A DNA stretch of 64,000 nucleotides from Longimycelium tulufanense (GCF_014645795.1 NZ_BMMK01000025.1:29736-93735); one strand, 5' to 3'; positions 44,033 to 62,048 are shown, numbered from the stretch's first letter. Notes: generated from the letters alone by a model not told the origin. Made by a program: numbers and translations.

Positions 44033-44302
44033 TACCCTGACATGCGCGACCCGCCCCCGCGCAGCCGGGGGCCGCAAAGTGGAGCCCCCGCTCCCACCCG
44101 CGTCGCCGCTCCAGGTGGCCGGGTCCGTTCCATCACCCGACGGGTTCGTGGTGGTGGCGGCGCGTCGCCCGACGGCGCCGCGTCGAGACGGTCGGAAGCG
44201 GGCCCCGTGCGCCATGGCGCTCGGGGCTTCGTCGTTTTCCGGTCCCAGGGAGTTCGGGGTTCCACGGCCGCGGTGTACCACCAACCGAACCGAGGAGGCC
44301 CC
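44033..44302 (+). promoter_or_regulatory. infC promoter candidate and long 5' leader
   Basis: TTGGCA at 44008-44013 and TACCCT at 44033-44038, 19 bases apart, are a plausible sigma-70 promoter, which would give a leader of about 250 bases before infC. The leader is very GC-rich with several runs able to pair, and infC-rpmI-rplT operons elsewhere are controlled by L20 or IF3 through the leader. I cannot name a known actinobacterial motif here. Confidence 0.4.
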
Positions 44303-44881
44303 ATCAGCTCCGAGCCGCGCATCAACGACCGCATCCGGGTGCCGGAGGTCCGTCTGGTCGGACCCAACGGCGAACAGGTCGGAATCGTCCGCATCGAGGA
44401 CGCGCTCCGGCTGGCCCAGGAGGCGGACCTCGACCTCGTGGAGGTCGCCCCGCAGGCGCGCCCGCCGGTCTGCAAGCTCATGGACTACGGCAAGTTCAAG
44501 TACGAGAGCGCGCAGAAGGCCCGCGAGTCACGTCGGAACCAGCAGCTCACGGTCATCAAGGAGCAGAAGCTCCGGCCGAAGATCGACTCCCACGACTACG
44601 AGACGAAGAAGGGCCACGTGGCCCGCTTCCTCAAGGGCGGGAACAAGGTCAAGGTGACCATCATGTTCCGTGGCCGGGAGCAGTCCCGCCCGGAGCTGGG
44701 CTACCGGCTGCTGCAGCGGCTCGCCGACGACGTTGCCGAGCTGGGGTTCGTGGAGGCCGCGCCCAAGCAGGACGGTCGGAACATGATCATGGTGCTGGCC
44801 CCGCACAAGGTCGGTCGCCCGAGCGGCAGCCGGCCGAAGTCGGGCCGCGCCGAGGACGCCGAAACGACCGAGAGCCGGTAG
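44303..44881 (+). CDS. infC: Translation initiation factor IF-3, probable ATC start
   Basis: A 192-residue IF-3 that binds the 30S subunit and checks the start codon. [39 protein letters not shown] and [19 protein letters not shown] (N-domain and linker), then [17 protein letters not shown] and MIMVLAPH (C-domain), are complete. GAGGAGG ends 4 bases before ATC at 44303, and that ATC aligns with the initiator Met of mycobacterial IF-3. The only in-frame standard start, GTG at 44273, lies before the ribosome binding site. IF-3 rejects non-standard starts, so an ATC start gives autoregulation, as with AUU in E. coli infC. Confidence 0.93.
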   Translation: MSSEPRINDRIRVPEVRLVGPNGEQVGIVRIEDALRLAQEADLDLVEVAPQARPPVCKLMDYGKFKYESAQKARESRRNQQLTVIKEQKLRPKIDSHDYETKKGHVARFLKGGNKVKVTIMFRGREQSRPELGYRLLQRLADDVAELGFVEAAPKQDGRNMIMVLAPHKVGRPSGSRPKSGRAEDAETTESR

Positions 44882-44981
44882 GCCGGGACCCCGGCGCAAC
44901 CGAGCACCGGGCCGGCCGCGCCGGCCGGCCCGCCCCGCGGCGCACCCGCGACGCGGGAGCACGACCACCGAGGACGACGTA

Positions 44982-45176
44982 ATGCCGAAGAACAAGACGC
45001 ACAGCGGGATGTCCAAGCGCATCAAGATCAGCGGCAAGGGCAAGCTCCAGCGTGAGCGCGCGAACCGCCGGCACCTGCTCGAGCACAAGCCGTCGACCCG
45101 CACGCGGCGCCTTGCTGGCACCAAGACCCTGGCCAAGCAGGACGTCGCACGCGTCAAGAAGCTTCTCGGCCGCTGA
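44982..45176 (+). CDS. rpmI: 50S ribosomal protein L35
   Basis: A 64-residue basic protein, [20 protein letters not shown] onward to KKLLGR, standard length for bL35. It follows infC after 100 bases and precedes rplT by 75 bases in the usual infC-rpmI-rplT operon. Confidence 0.97.
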   Translation: MPKNKTHSGMSKRIKISGKGKLQRERANRRHLLEHKPSTRTRRLAGTKTLAKQDVARVKKLLGR

Positions 45177-45251
45177 CGGCCGAAGGCCACCAAGACCTTC
45201 ATCCGCCAGGGCGGCTGACCGTCGCCCCCGAGAGAACGACAGGACGGACCC

Positions 45252-45623
45252 GTGGCACGCGTCAAGCGGGCGGTCAACGCCCAGAAGAAGCGCCGCACTG
45301 TGCTGGAGCACGCCAAGGGGTACCGGGGGCAGCGCTCCCGGCTGTACCGCAAGGCCAAGGAGCAGATGCTCCACTCGCTCAACTACGCCTACCGGGACCG
45401 CCGTGCCCGCAAGGGTGACTTCCGCCAGCTGTGGATCACCCGCATCAATGCCGCCGCGCGGCAGAACGGCATCACCTACAACCGGTTCATCCAGGGCCTG
45501 AAGGCCGCCGGCGTCGAGGTCGACCGCAAGATTCTCGCCGAGCTGGCGGTCAACGACGCCCCCGCGTTCACCGCACTGGCCGAGCTCGCCCGCAAGAGCC
45601 TGCCGGCCAAGGACGCGGCCTGA
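45252..45623 (+). CDS. rplT: 50S ribosomal protein L20
   Basis: A 123-residue bL20, starting at GTG with [20 protein letters not shown] and containing [22 protein letters not shown] [20 protein letters not shown] and [16 protein letters not shown]20 nucleates early 50S assembly and in other bacteria represses its own operon. Its stop codon overlaps the apparent CTG start of the methyltransferase that follows. Confidence 0.97.
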   Translation: MARVKRAVNAQKKRRTVLEHAKGYRGQRSRLYRKAKEQMLHSLNYAYRDRRARKGDFRQLWITRINAAARQNGITYNRFIQGLKAAGVEVDRKILAELAVNDAPAFTALAELARKSLPAKDAA

Positions 45624-46471
45624 GCCGCGAGCAACGCGCCGCACGACCCGGGGACGCTCCGTTCACCGAACGGACCCCCCGGGTCGTTGCTGCGCGGCGC
45701 CTGACTCGCCGGGCCGGCCGGGAGCGGGCCGGGCGCTTCCTCGCCGAGGGCGCGCAGGCGGTCGGCGAGGCCCTGGTCTGGGCCGGTGCCGGCCGCGGCC
45801 GGGTGCACGAGCTGTTCACCACGGCCGAGGCCACCGAGCGGCACCCCGAGCTGGTGTCCGCCGCCCGGGCGGCGCGGGTGCCGGTCAGCACGGTGACCGA
45901 CCGCGCGGCGGCGGCGCTGTCCGAGACCGTGACGCCCCAGGGGCTGGTCGCGGTCTGCGACCCGGTCGACGTCCCGCTGTCCACTGCGTTGCGCGGCAAG
46001 CCTCGACTGGTCGCGGTGCTGGTCGGTGTCTCCGACCCGGGCAATGCCGGCACCGTGGTGCGTGTCGCCGACGCCGCGGGAGCGGACGCGGTGGTCTTTG
46101 CCGGAGACACCGTCGATCCGCACAACGGCAAGTGCGTGCGGGCCACCACCGGCAGCCTGTTCCATCTTCCGCTGTCCCGCGAGCGCGATGTGCCCGCGGT
46201 GTTCGACGCCTGCCGTGCCGCCGGGCTGCGTCTGGTTGCGGCGGACGGGAATGCCGAGACCGACCTGGACGCCGCCGGGGAGTATGGCGATCTGTTGCGC
46301 TCCACCGCATGGGTGTTCGGCAGCGAGGCACACGGATTCGACCCCGCGGTGCTCGGTGCGGTCGACGACGCCGTGCGGGTTCCGTTGTACGGCGCGGCCG
46401 AAAGCCTCAACCTGGCCACGGCCGCCGCGGTCTGCCTCTACACCAGCGCCCGCGCCCTGCGTGGCCGCTGA
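45620..46471 (+). CDS. TrmH/SpoU family RNA 2'-O-methyltransferase, probable CTG start
   Basis: A 283-residue knotted SPOUT methyltransferase. [15 protein letters not shown] opens the substrate-binding domain; [32 protein letters not shown] and VFGSEAHGF with [20 protein letters not shown] are SpoU motifs 1 to 3. It probably methylates a ribose in 23S rRNA (TsnR/TrmH type). No ATG, GTG or TTG lies in frame between the body of rplT and residue 60, while CTG at 45620 overlaps the rplT stop (CTGA) and has AAGGA 8 bases upstream, so CTG is the likely start. Confidence 0.88.
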   Translation: MSREQRAARPGDAPFTERTPRVVAARRLTRRAGRERAGRFLAEGAQAVGEALVWAGAGRGRVHELFTTAEATERHPELVSAARAARVPVSTVTDRAAAALSETVTPQGLVAVCDPVDVPLSTALRGKPRLVAVLVGVSDPGNAGTVVRVADAAGADAVVFAGDTVDPHNGKCVRATTGSLFHLPLSRERDVPAVFDACRAAGLRLVAADGNAETDLDAAGEYGDLLRSTAWVFGSEAHGFDPAVLGAVDDAVRVPLYGAAESLNLATAAAVCLYTSARALRGR

Positions 46472-46553
46472 CACGCCATTTCCGCGCCTGGCAGAGAGAT
46501 CTCCCGCGCCCATGTCCACTGTGGTCTCGTGCGGGCATGGGTGCACGGGATGA

Positions 46554-47579
46554 TCACCGGCGCCGTTGGCGTGGCGGATCGGGCAGCAGGACCGCGGCGC
46601 CCCGCACCCGGCCGTCGGCCAGGTCGAGCAGGGCACGGTCGGCCGCGTCCAGCGGGTAGAGCGTCGTCACGACGCGGAGCCGGTGCTCGGCGGCGATCTG
46701 CAGGAACTGCTGGGCATCCGCCCGGGTGTTCGCCGTGACGCTGCGGATCCCCCGTTCGAAGTAGAGGTGGTGCTGGTAGTCCAGCTCCGGGATCTGGCTC
46801 AGGTGGATGCCGGCGAGCACGAGCGTGCCGCCCCGGTCCAGCGCCTCCAGCGCGGGCGGCACCAGCTCCCCGGCGGGGGCGAACAGGATGGCCGCGTCCA
46901 GCGGCTCCGGCGGCCCGTCCTGCGCCGTGCCGGCCGACACCGCACCCAGCTCCCTGGCCAGCTGCTGCGCCGCCGTCGACCGGGTCAGGACGTGCACCCG
47001 CGCGCCGAGTGCGCGCGCGAGCTGTGCGCACAGGTGCGCGCTGGCACCGAACCCGTAGATACCGAGCCGGCCCTCCGCGGGCAGGTTCGCCAGCCACAGC
47101 GCCCGGTAGCCGATGATCCCCGCGCACAGCAACGGGGCCAGCTCCTCGTCCGGGTAGCCGGTTGGCAGGTGGTAGGTGTAGGCCGCGCGGGCGAGCGTGT
47201 AGTCGGCGTACCCGCCGTCGGTGTCCCAGCCGGTGTAGACCGACAGCGGACACAGGTTCTCCTGCTCGCTGCGGCAGTAGCGGCAGAACCCGCAGGTGTC
47301 CTGCAGCCAGGCGACCCCGACCAGGTCACCCTCGGTGAACCCGGTGACGCCCTCGCCGACCGCCGCGACGACCCCGACCACCTCGTGCCCCGGCACCACG
47401 TTCGGCCGGTGCAGCGGCAGGTCGCCCTCGGCCACGTGCAGGTCGGTCCGGCACACCCCGCACGCCCGCACCCGGAGCAGCAGCTCGCCCGCTCCGGGCC
47501 AGGGCACCGGCCGGTCCTCCAGCTTCAGCGGAGCGAGCTGGACCGGTAGTTGGTGGCGCACCACCCACGCCCGAGCCAT
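46554..47579 (-). CDS. Zinc-dependent alcohol dehydrogenase family protein (AdhP-like)
   Basis: A 341-residue medium-chain dehydrogenase. [16 protein letters not shown] and PGHEVVGVV carry the catalytic zinc ligands Cys and His; [15 protein letters not shown] is the four-Cys structural zinc lobe; [18 protein letters not shown] is the Rossmann segment with GxGxxG altered to GFGASA. It oxidises alcohols or reduces aldehydes with NAD(P). It is transcribed toward trmH, between it and pheS, and the arrangement is not typical of the core block, so it may be an insertion. ATG 47579 and GTG 47585 are both possible starts. Confidence 0.9.
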   Translation of the reverse strand: MARAWVVRHQLPVQLAPLKLEDRPVPWPGAGELLLRVRACGVCRTDLHVAEGDLPLHRPNVVPGHEVVGVVAAVGEGVTGFTEGDLVGVAWLQDTCGFCRYCRSEQENLCPLSVYTGWDTDGGYADYTLARAAYTYHLPTGYPDEELAPLLCAGIIGYRALWLANLPAEGRLGIYGFGASAHLCAQLARALGARVHVLTRSTAAQQLARELGAVSAGTAQDGPPEPLDAAILFAPAGELVPPALEALDRGGTLVLAGIHLSQIPELDYQHHLYFERGIRSVTANTRADAQQFLQIAAEHRLRVVTTLYPLDAADRALLDLADGRVRGAAVLLPDPPRQRRR

Positions 47580-47662
47580 GACCACATGAAACGCCCCGAG
47601 TCAACGGCGCGCAGCGTGACGGCGCGCACCCGACCTCGTCGAAACCGCTGGGACGGGTCACT

Positions 47663-48813
<1,151 letters not shown>

Positions 48814-48818
48814 CAGTC

Positions 48819-51296
48819 GTGCGCATCCCGGTTTCCTGGCTGGCGACCCGTCTGGAGTTGCCGGAGGACACCACACCGCAGCAGCTCGCGGACGCGTTCC
48901 TGCGGATCGGTCTGGAGGTCGAGGGGGTGCACCCGCTCGGCCCGGTCACCGGTCCGCTGGTGGTCGGCCGCGTCGCCGAGATCGAGGAGCTGACCGGCTT
49001 CAAGAAGCCGATCCGCTACTGCCAGGTCGAGGTGGGTGGCGAGGATCCGCAGGGGGTCGTCTGCGGCGCCACGAACTTCCGCGAGGGCGACCTGGTCGTG
49101 GTGGCCCTGCCCGGCGCGGTGCTGCCCGGTGACTTCACGATCTCGGCCCGCAAGACCTACGGCCGCATCAGCAACGGCATGATCTGCTCGGCCCGTGAGC
49201 TGGGCTTGGGCGACGAGCACGCCGGGATCATGGTGCTGCCGCCGGGCACGGCGAGCCCCGGCGACGACGCCCACGAGTTGCTGGGCCTGGACGACACCGT
49301 CATCGAGCTGGCGGTCACCCCCGACCGCGGCTACTGCCTGTCGGTGCGTGGCCTGGCCCGCGAGCTGGCCTGCGCGATGGACCTGCCCTACGGCGACCCG
49401 GCCGCCATCGAGGTGCCGGAGGCCACCGGCGACGCGCACCCGGTGCGGGTGGAGGACCCACAGGGCTGCCCCCGGTTCGTGATGCGTCGGGTGTCCGGCA
49501 TCGACCCCACGGCGCCCACGCCGTGGTGGATGCAGCGTCGTCTGCTGCTGGCCGGAATCCGGTCGATCTCGCTTCCGGTCGACGTCACCAACTACGTGAT
49601 GCTGGAGACCGGCCAGCCGCTGCACGCCTTCGACGCCAACCTGGTCAAGGGCGAGCTGGTGGTGCGGCGGGCCACCGCCGGCGAGAAGCTGACCACTTTG
49701 GACGGTGTCGAGCGCGAGCTGGACCCGGACGACATCATCATTTGCGACGACACCGGTCCGGTGTCGCTGGCCGCGGTGATGGGCGGGGCCAGCACCGAGA
49801 TCGGCTCGGACACCACCGACGTGCTGATCGAGGCGGCGAACTGGGACCCGGCGAGCGTGGCGCGCGCGGTGCGCCGCCACAGGCTGCCGAGCGAGGCGGC
49901 CAAGCGCTTCGAGCGCGCGGTCGACCCGGCGCTGCCGCCGGCCGCCGCGGAGCTGGCCGCGCAACTGCTGGTGCAGTACGCCGACGGCCGGTTCGGCCGC
50001 GGCCGCACCGATGTGGGCCCGGCACCGGTGCGGGAGCCGATCACGATGCCGCTGAGCCTGCCCGACCAGGTGGCCGGTGTCCGCTACGAGCGGGGCGCCA
50101 CCGCGCGCCGGCTGGGCCAGATCGGCTGCCGGATGGAGCTGGTCACCGCCGACGACGGCACCGCGATGGTCACCGCCACCCCACCGACCTGGCGCGCGGA
50201 CCTCACCCAGCCGGCCGACCTGGTCGAGGAGGTGCTGCGGCTGGAGGGCTACGACACGATCCCGTCCACCCTGCCGCCCGCCCCGGCCGGTCGCGGGCTG
50301 ACCGAGGGGCAGCGGCGGCGCCGCGCGGTGTCGCGGGCCCTGGCGTCCGCCGGCTACGTGGAGGTGCTGCCCTTCCCGTTCACCGGGCCGGCCGTCTGGG
50401 ACGCCTTCGGGCTGGACGCCGACGACGTGCGGCGCCGGACCGTGCAGGTGCTCAACCCGCTGGAGACGGAGCGGGCGGAGCTGGCGACCACGCTGCTGCC
50501 CGGCCTGCTGGACACGTTGCGGCGCAACGTCTCCCGCGGTGAGCGCGACGTCGCGTTGTTCCACATCGGACAGGTCGTGCTACCCAGGGCCGAGCAGGTG
50601 CCGATGCCGGAGGTGGGCGTCGCCGACCGCCCCTCCGACGAGGAGCTGGCGTTGCTGGACGGGGCGTTGCCGCAGCAGCCCACGCACGTTGCCGTGGTGC
50701 TGGCCGGCCAGCGGGAGCAGGCCGGCTGGTGGGGCAAGGGCCGCGCCGCGAGCTGGTCGGACGCGGTGGCCGCGGCGCACCTGGTCGCGGCCGGGGCCGG
50801 GGTCGAGCTGCGGGTGGTGGCGGCCGACCACGCGCCGTGGCACCCGGGGCGGTGCGCCGAGCTGAGGGTGGGCGACTGGCCGGTGGGGCACGCCGGCGAG
50901 CTGCACCCCAAGGTCGTGGAGGCGTTGGGCCTGCCGAAGCGGACCTGCGTGATGGAGCTGGACCTGGACCAGCTGCCGCTGACCGAGCGGCGGCCGGCGC
51001 CGAAGGTCTCGCCGTACCCACCGGTGCTGCTGGACATCGCGCTCGTGGTGGATCGCAAGGTGCCGGTCGCAGAGGTGGCCGAGGCGGTGCGCGACGGCGG
51101 CGGGGAGCTGCTGGAGGACGTGCGGCTCTTCGACGTCTACGAGGGCGAGCAGATCGGCGAGGGGAAGCGGTCGCTGGCCTTCGCGCTGCGGTTCCGTGCC
51201 GCCGACCGGACGCTGACCGTGGAGGAGGCCAGCGTCGCACGGGACACCGCGGTCGCGGCGGCCACCGAGCGCTTCGGCGCCACACTCCGCGCCTGA
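48819..51296 (+). CDS. pheT: Phenylalanyl-tRNA synthetase beta subunit
   Basis: An 825-residue beta subunit. Domains in order: N-terminal region RIPVSWLATRLELPE, tRNA-binding OB-fold (about 40-155, with VCGATNFREGD and NGMICSARELGL), B3/B4 editing domain (about 215-390, with LPVDVTNYVMLETGQPLHAFD), B5 (about 405-480), and a C-terminal FDX-ACB anticodon-binding domain (last 95 residues, from PKVSPYPPVLLDIALVVD). GTG at 48819 follows GGAGG with 10 bases spacing. It is followed by the strongest intrinsic terminator in the window. Confidence 0.97.
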   Translation: MRIPVSWLATRLELPEDTTPQQLADAFLRIGLEVEGVHPLGPVTGPLVVGRVAEIEELTGFKKPIRYCQVEVGGEDPQGVVCGATNFREGDLVVVALPGAVLPGDFTISARKTYGRISNGMICSARELGLGDEHAGIMVLPPGTASPGDDAHELLGLDDTVIELAVTPDRGYCLSVRGLARELACAMDLPYGDPAAIEVPEATGDAHPVRVEDPQGCPRFVMRRVSGIDPTAPTPWWMQRRLLLAGIRSISLPVDVTNYVMLETGQPLHAFDANLVKGELVVRRATAGEKLTTLDGVERELDPDDIIICDDTGPVSLAAVMGGASTEIGSDTTDVLIEAANWDPASVARAVRRHRLPSEAAKRFERAVDPALPPAAAELAAQLLVQYADGRFGRGRTDVGPAPVREPITMPLSLPDQVAGVRYERGATARRLGQIGCRMELVTADDGTAMVTATPPTWRADLTQPADLVEEVLRLEGYDTIPSTLPPAPAGRGLTEGQRRRRAVSRALASAGYVEVLPFPFTGPAVWDAFGLDADDVRRRTVQVLNPLETERAELATTLLPGLLDTLRRNVSRGERDVALFHIGQVVLPRAEQVPMPEVGVADRPSDEELALLDGALPQQPTHVAVVLAGQREQAGWWGKGRAASWSDAVAAAHLVAAGAGVELRVVAADHAPWHPGRCAELRVGDWPVGHAGELHPKVVEALGLPKRTCVMELDLDQLPLTERRPAPKVSPYPPVLLDIALVVDRKVPVAEVAEAVRDGGGELLEDVRLFDVYEGEQIGEGKRSLAFALRFRAADRTLTVEEASVARDTAVAAATERFGATLRA

Positions 51297-51310
51297 TACT
51301 GACAGCGACA

Positions 51311-51355
51311 GGGGCGCCCCAGCCATCATGGCCGGGGCGCCCCCGTTTTCGTTTT
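51311..51355 (+). terminator. Intrinsic terminator of pheST
   Basis: GGGGCGCCCC at 51311 pairs with the same self-complementary sequence at 51334, with a GCC/GGC inner stem, and is followed by CGTTTTCGTTTTG. It begins 15 bases after the pheT stop and is one of the few terminators here with a U-tract. Confidence 0.9.
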
Positions 51356-51441
51356 GATACCCCAGGGCAGCGGAGCACCCGACTGTATTGGCAGTCGGGT
51401 GTTGTGCGACTAATTGCTAACAGCGTGCTCGAATCCGGTGA

Positions 51442-52428
51442 TCAGAGGTACTTCTCTGCCATGGCGCGGTACTCCTTCTCCACGCCCAGACCGAGGTAAC
51501 CCCACGGGATGTCGTGCAGGCGGTCGCCCATCGCCGTCAGGTGCAGCCGGGCCCGGCTCGCGTCGTCAGCCATCCCGAACGCCGCGGCGAACAGGTTGTG
51601 TGCCTCCAGCGCACGCGGGTGCGGTCGTGGCGCGCACATCCAACGGTCGGCCGCCGCGGCGATCTCGTCCCTCGCCTGCGCGAAGTAGTGCGTGTTGAGT
51701 CGCACGATCGCCCGCCGGTCCCGAGCCTCCAGCGCGTTCTGCAGGCACTCCAGGTAGACCTCGAAGTGCGCGAGCACGACCATCGCCGACACCGGGTCGC
51801 CCTGCGGCGCCCGGTCCGCGCAGCCCCGGGCGAACGCCAGCATCTCCGTGGCGTCCCCGCCCCACTTCCGGGCCAGGATCTGCACCCGGTAGCAGTTGGC
51901 CGTCCACAGCGTCGGGTACCGCGCCGCGACCTCCCGCCACAGGCCGTCCTTCTGTTCCCGGGTCAGGCCCAGCCCCATGGCGGCCACCATCAGGCTCGCC
52001 CACGGCACCGGGTCCCGGGGGAGCCGCTCCGCGGCGGACTGCAGCGGGACCACGGCCTTGCGCAGGGTCGCGTGGAAGAGCTTGCGCCGGTCGTCGCTGA
52101 CGCGCTCCGCCCGGCCGCCGCCGCGCACCGCCCACGCCTCGGCCAGGAACGCCCGGCCGCCCAGCAGCCACAGGTCCGGGTCGCCGGTCTCCCGGGCCAG
52201 GGTGACGACCTCCTCGGCCTGGCCGATCAGCTCCGTGCCGAGCACGTCGGCGCGCAGCGCGCGCACCTCGGGCTCGCTCCGGCACTCGGCGAGCACGGTC
52301 ACCGCCGCGGCGAGCTTCCCCTCGGCGAGCTCGGCCAGGGCCGCATCGAGGACGAGGTCGTCATAGGTGCGGTCCCGCACCATCCGCTCCGGCCCGGTGT
52401 GCTCCCCGCGTTTCCCGAACAAGCGCAC
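51442..52428 (-). CDS. Conserved helical-repeat (TPR-like) protein of unknown function
   Basis: A 328-residue, Ala/Leu/Arg-rich, all-helical protein. Repeated pairs such as DAALAELAEGKLAAAVTVLAECRSEPEVRAL and GDPDLWLLGGRAFLAEAWAV resemble tetratricopeptide repeats, and an invariant-looking block RLNTHYFAQARDEIAAAADRW follows. There is no signal peptide or catalytic motif, so it probably acts by protein binding in the cytoplasm. The GTG start coincides with the predicted transcription start, making it leaderless. I do not recognise a named family; similar proteins occur in Pseudonocardiaceae and Streptomyces. Confidence 0.75.
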   Translation of the reverse strand: MRLFGKRGEHTGPERMVRDRTYDDLVLDAALAELAEGKLAAAVTVLAECRSEPEVRALRADVLGTELIGQAEEVVTLARETGDPDLWLLGGRAFLAEAWAVRGGGRAERVSDDRRKLFHATLRKAVVPLQSAAERLPRDPVPWASLMVAAMGLGLTREQKDGLWREVAARYPTLWTANCYRVQILARKWGGDATEMLAFARGCADRAPQGDPVSAMVVLAHFEVYLECLQNALEARDRRAIVRLNTHYFAQARDEIAAAADRWMCAPRPHPRALEAHNLFAAAFGMADDASRARLHLTAMGDRLHDIPWGYLGLGVEKEYRAMAEKYL

Positions 52429-52462
52429 CCGCGCACAGTAGCCCGAATTGATCAGTGATCAA
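52429..52462 (-). promoter_or_regulatory. Leaderless promoter of the helical-repeat gene, with a 15-base palindrome over the -35
   Basis: On the minus strand TTGATC (52457-52462), 16 bases, then TACTGT (52435-52440) sit so that the predicted start base is the G of the GTG at 52428. The perfect palindrome TTGATCAGTGATCAA at 52448-52462 overlaps the -35, suggesting a repressor site. A second TTGATCAA occurs at 52584-52591 near the argC promoter. Confidence 0.6.
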
Positions 52463-52596
52463 CGCGCGGTCCCGGCGCGTCGCCCGTGCCGCCCGCCACC
52501 GGCGCGTCGACGCCGATCAAGGGAACGAAAGCGCAGGTCAGATGGTTGGCACCGGGAAAGTGTGACGAGCGTCAAGCTGCTGCTTGATCAATGTTG

Positions 52597-54881
<2,285 letters not shown>

Positions 54882-54888
54882 GCTGGTC

Positions 54889-55796
54889 ATGACCGAAACC
54901 GAGACTCACCCCCGGATCGCCGCCGAGGCCGCCGCCAAGGCGGAGGTCCTCGTGGAGGCCCTGCCCTGGCTGGAGCGCTTCCACGGCGCCACGGTCGTCG
55001 TCAAGTACGGCGGCAACGCCATGGTCGACGACCAGCTCAAGCGCGCCTTCGCCCAGGACATGGTGTTCCTGCGGCTGGCCGGGCTGCGCCCGGTCGTCGT
55101 GCACGGCGGTGGACCGCAGATCGGCGCCATGCTCGACCGGCTGGGCATCCACAGCGAGTTCCGCGGCGGCCTGCGGGTCACCACGCCGGAGGCCATGGAC
55201 GTGGTGCGCATGGTCCTCGTCGGCCAGGTCGGCCGGGAGCTGGTCGGCCTGATGAACGCGCACGGCCCGTACGCGGTCGGCATGTCCGGTGAGGACGCCC
55301 AGCTGTTCACCGCGCGCCGCCGGCCCGCCGTGGTCGACGGTGAGCTGGTGGACCTCGGGCTCGTCGGCGACGTCGTCGACGTCAACCCGGAAGCTGTGCT
55401 CGACATCGTCCGCGCCGGCCGGATTCCGGTTGTGTCCACAGTGGCCCCTGACGCGAACGGTGTGGTGCACAACGTCAACGCCGACACGGCGGCCGCCGCG
55501 CTCGCCGTGGCACTGCAGGCCGAGAAGCTCGTCGCGCTCACCGACGTCGAGGGCCTTTACGCGAAGTGGCCGGACCGGTCCTCACTCATCGCCCGGATCG
55601 ACGTCGACACACTGGAGGAACTGTTGCCCACCCTTGCCTCCGGCATGGTGCCCAAGATGGAGGCGTGCCTGCGCGCGGTCCGTGGCGGAGTGCCACGCGC
55701 GCACGTGATCGACGGGCGGCTCGCGCACTCCGTCCTGCTCGAGGTCTTCACGACGTCCGGGGTGGGAACCATGGTCGTCCCGGGGGAGGTGTCCTG

Positions 55797-55797
<1 letters not shown>
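54889..55797 (+). CDS. argB: Acetylglutamate kinase
   Basis: A 302-residue amino-acid kinase that phosphorylates N-acetylglutamate and is usually the arginine-inhibited step. [37 protein letters not shown] and [13 protein letters not shown] glycine loops bind ATP, and [27 protein letters not shown] is the C-domain. The N-terminal helix before KAEVLVEAL is the arm that forms the arginine-sensitive hexamer. ATG at 54889 has no clear ribosome binding site; GTG at 54865 has GAGGAG four bases before it and is an equally good start, overlapping argJ by 17 bases. TCCACAGTGGC lies inside. Confidence 0.96.
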
Positions 55798-58446
<2,649 letters not shown>

Positions 58447-58516
58447 CGCCTCGGCAGCGGTGCCCTTCCCGCAATCACGAACCCACCAAAGAGCTTGCGC
58501 AACAAGGAGAACCACC

Positions 58517-59716
58517 ATGACTGATCGGGTTGTGCTCGCCTACTCCGGCGGGCTGGACACCTCGGTGGCGATCGGCTGGATCGCCCAGGAGACCGGCGCC
58601 GAGGTGATCGCGGTGGCCGTCGATGTCGGCCAGGGCGGCGAGGACCTGGACACCATCCGCAAGCGGGCCCTGGCCTGCGGTGCTGTCGAGGCGGTCGTGG
58701 CCGACGCCCGCGACGAGTTCGCCGAGCAGTACTGCCTGCCCGCCCTGCAGGCCAACGCCCTCTACATGGAGCGCTACCCGGTGGTCTCGGCGCTCTCCAG
58801 GCCACTCATCGTCAAGCACCTCGTCTCCGCGGCGAAGGAGCACGGCGCCGGCACCGTCGCGCACGGTTGCACCGGCAAGGGCAACGACCAGGTCCGGTTC
58901 GAGGTCGGCATCGGCGCACTGGCCCCCGACCTGAAGGTGATCGCCCCGGTCCGGGACTACGCGTGGACCCGGGAGAAGGCCATCGCCTGGGCCGAGGAGC
59001 GCAACCTGCCGATCGACGTCAGCAAGAAGTCGCCGTACTCGATCGACCAGAACGTCTGGGGCCGGGCCGTGGAGACCGGGTTCCTGGAGGACATCTGGAA
59101 CGCCCCGACCGAGGACGTCTACTCCTACACCCGCAACCCGGCCGAGCCGCGCGACCCCGACGAGCTGGTCCTCACCTTCGACCGGGGTGTCCCGGTGGCC
59201 ATCGACGGCGAGACCGTCACCGTGCTGCAGGCCATCCAGGAGCTCAACCGGCGTGCCGGCGCCCAGGGCGTGGGCCGGCTCGACCTGGTCGAGGACCGGC
59301 TGGTGGGCATCAAGAGCCGCGAGGTGTACGAGGCACCCGGCGCGATCGCGCTGATCACCGCCCACCAGGAGCTGGAGAACGTCACCCTGGAGCGCGACCT
59401 GGCGCGGTTCAAGCGGCAGGTCGAGCAGCGCTGGACCGAGCTGGTCTACGACGGCCTGTGGTTCTCGCCGCTCAAGGACACCCTCGACACGTTCGTGCTG
59501 GACACCCAGAAGCACGTCTCCGGCGACGTCCGGCTCGTGCTGCACGGCGGTCGCGCGGTCGTCACCGGCCGGCGGAGCGAGCAGTCGCTGTACGACTTCA
59601 ACCTGGCCACCTACGACGAGGGCGACAGCTTCGACCAGTCGCTGGCCAAGGGCTTCGTGCAGCTGTGGGGCCTGCCCAGCAAGATCGCGGCCGAGCGGGA
59701 CCTGCGGGGCAACTGA
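58517..59716 (+). CDS. argG: Argininosuccinate synthase
   Basis: A 399-residue enzyme joining citrulline and aspartate. [17 protein letters not shown] is the PP-loop ATP site; [14 protein letters not shown] and [17 protein letters not shown] are the citrulline and aspartate sites. ATG has AAGGAGA 6 bases before it. A 70-base gap separates it from argR, so an extra promoter is possible, though none is clear. A strong hairpin follows 147 bases downstream, before argH. Confidence 0.98.
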   Translation: MTDRVVLAYSGGLDTSVAIGWIAQETGAEVIAVAVDVGQGGEDLDTIRKRALACGAVEAVVADARDEFAEQYCLPALQANALYMERYPVVSALSRPLIVKHLVSAAKEHGAGTVAHGCTGKGNDQVRFEVGIGALAPDLKVIAPVRDYAWTREKAIAWAEERNLPIDVSKKSPYSIDQNVWGRAVETGFLEDIWNAPTEDVYSYTRNPAEPRDPDELVLTFDRGVPVAIDGETVTVLQAIQELNRRAGAQGVGRLDLVEDRLVGIKSREVYEAPGAIALITAHQELENVTLERDLARFKRQVEQRWTELVYDGLWFSPLKDTLDTFVLDTQKHVSGDVRLVLHGGRAVVTGRRSEQSLYDFNLATYDEGDSFDQSLAKGFVQLWGLPSKIAAERDLRGN

Positions 59717-59863
59717 CCGGCCCCGCCCGCCCGCGGCAACGCCCCGGCCGGCACGGGGGACGGGTGCCGAGGTGCCGACCTCCCGACCGGAGGAACTCCA
59801 CGCGCTGCCGGCGTTCGACCCACCCCGGGTCCGCGTGGTTCGCCCGCACGCTCGATGATCTCG

Positions 59864-59898
59864 GCAGCCGGTTCCGGTGCCTGACCGGAACCGGCTGC
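59864..59898 (+). terminator. Hairpin between argG and argH
   Basis: GCAGCCGGTTCCGG, a 7-base loop TGCCTGA, then the exact complement CCGGAACCGGCTGC: a perfect 14-bp stem 45 bases before argH. With no U-tract it may be a terminator after argG or a translation or attenuation element controlling argH, the only arg gene separated from the rest by more than 200 bases. Confidence 0.6.
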
Positions 59899-59942
59899 CT
59901 TCCGGCCGGCCAGGCCGAAAAATCCGCCGAGAGGAGCTGTAG

Positions 59943-62032
<2,090 letters not shown>

Positions 62033-62048
62033 CCACAGCCGAGGCCAT

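Noticed and set aside
44273..44302. GTG at 44273 as the infC start
   Set aside because: It would place the GAGGAGG ribosome binding site inside the coding region and add ten residues not typical of IF-3.
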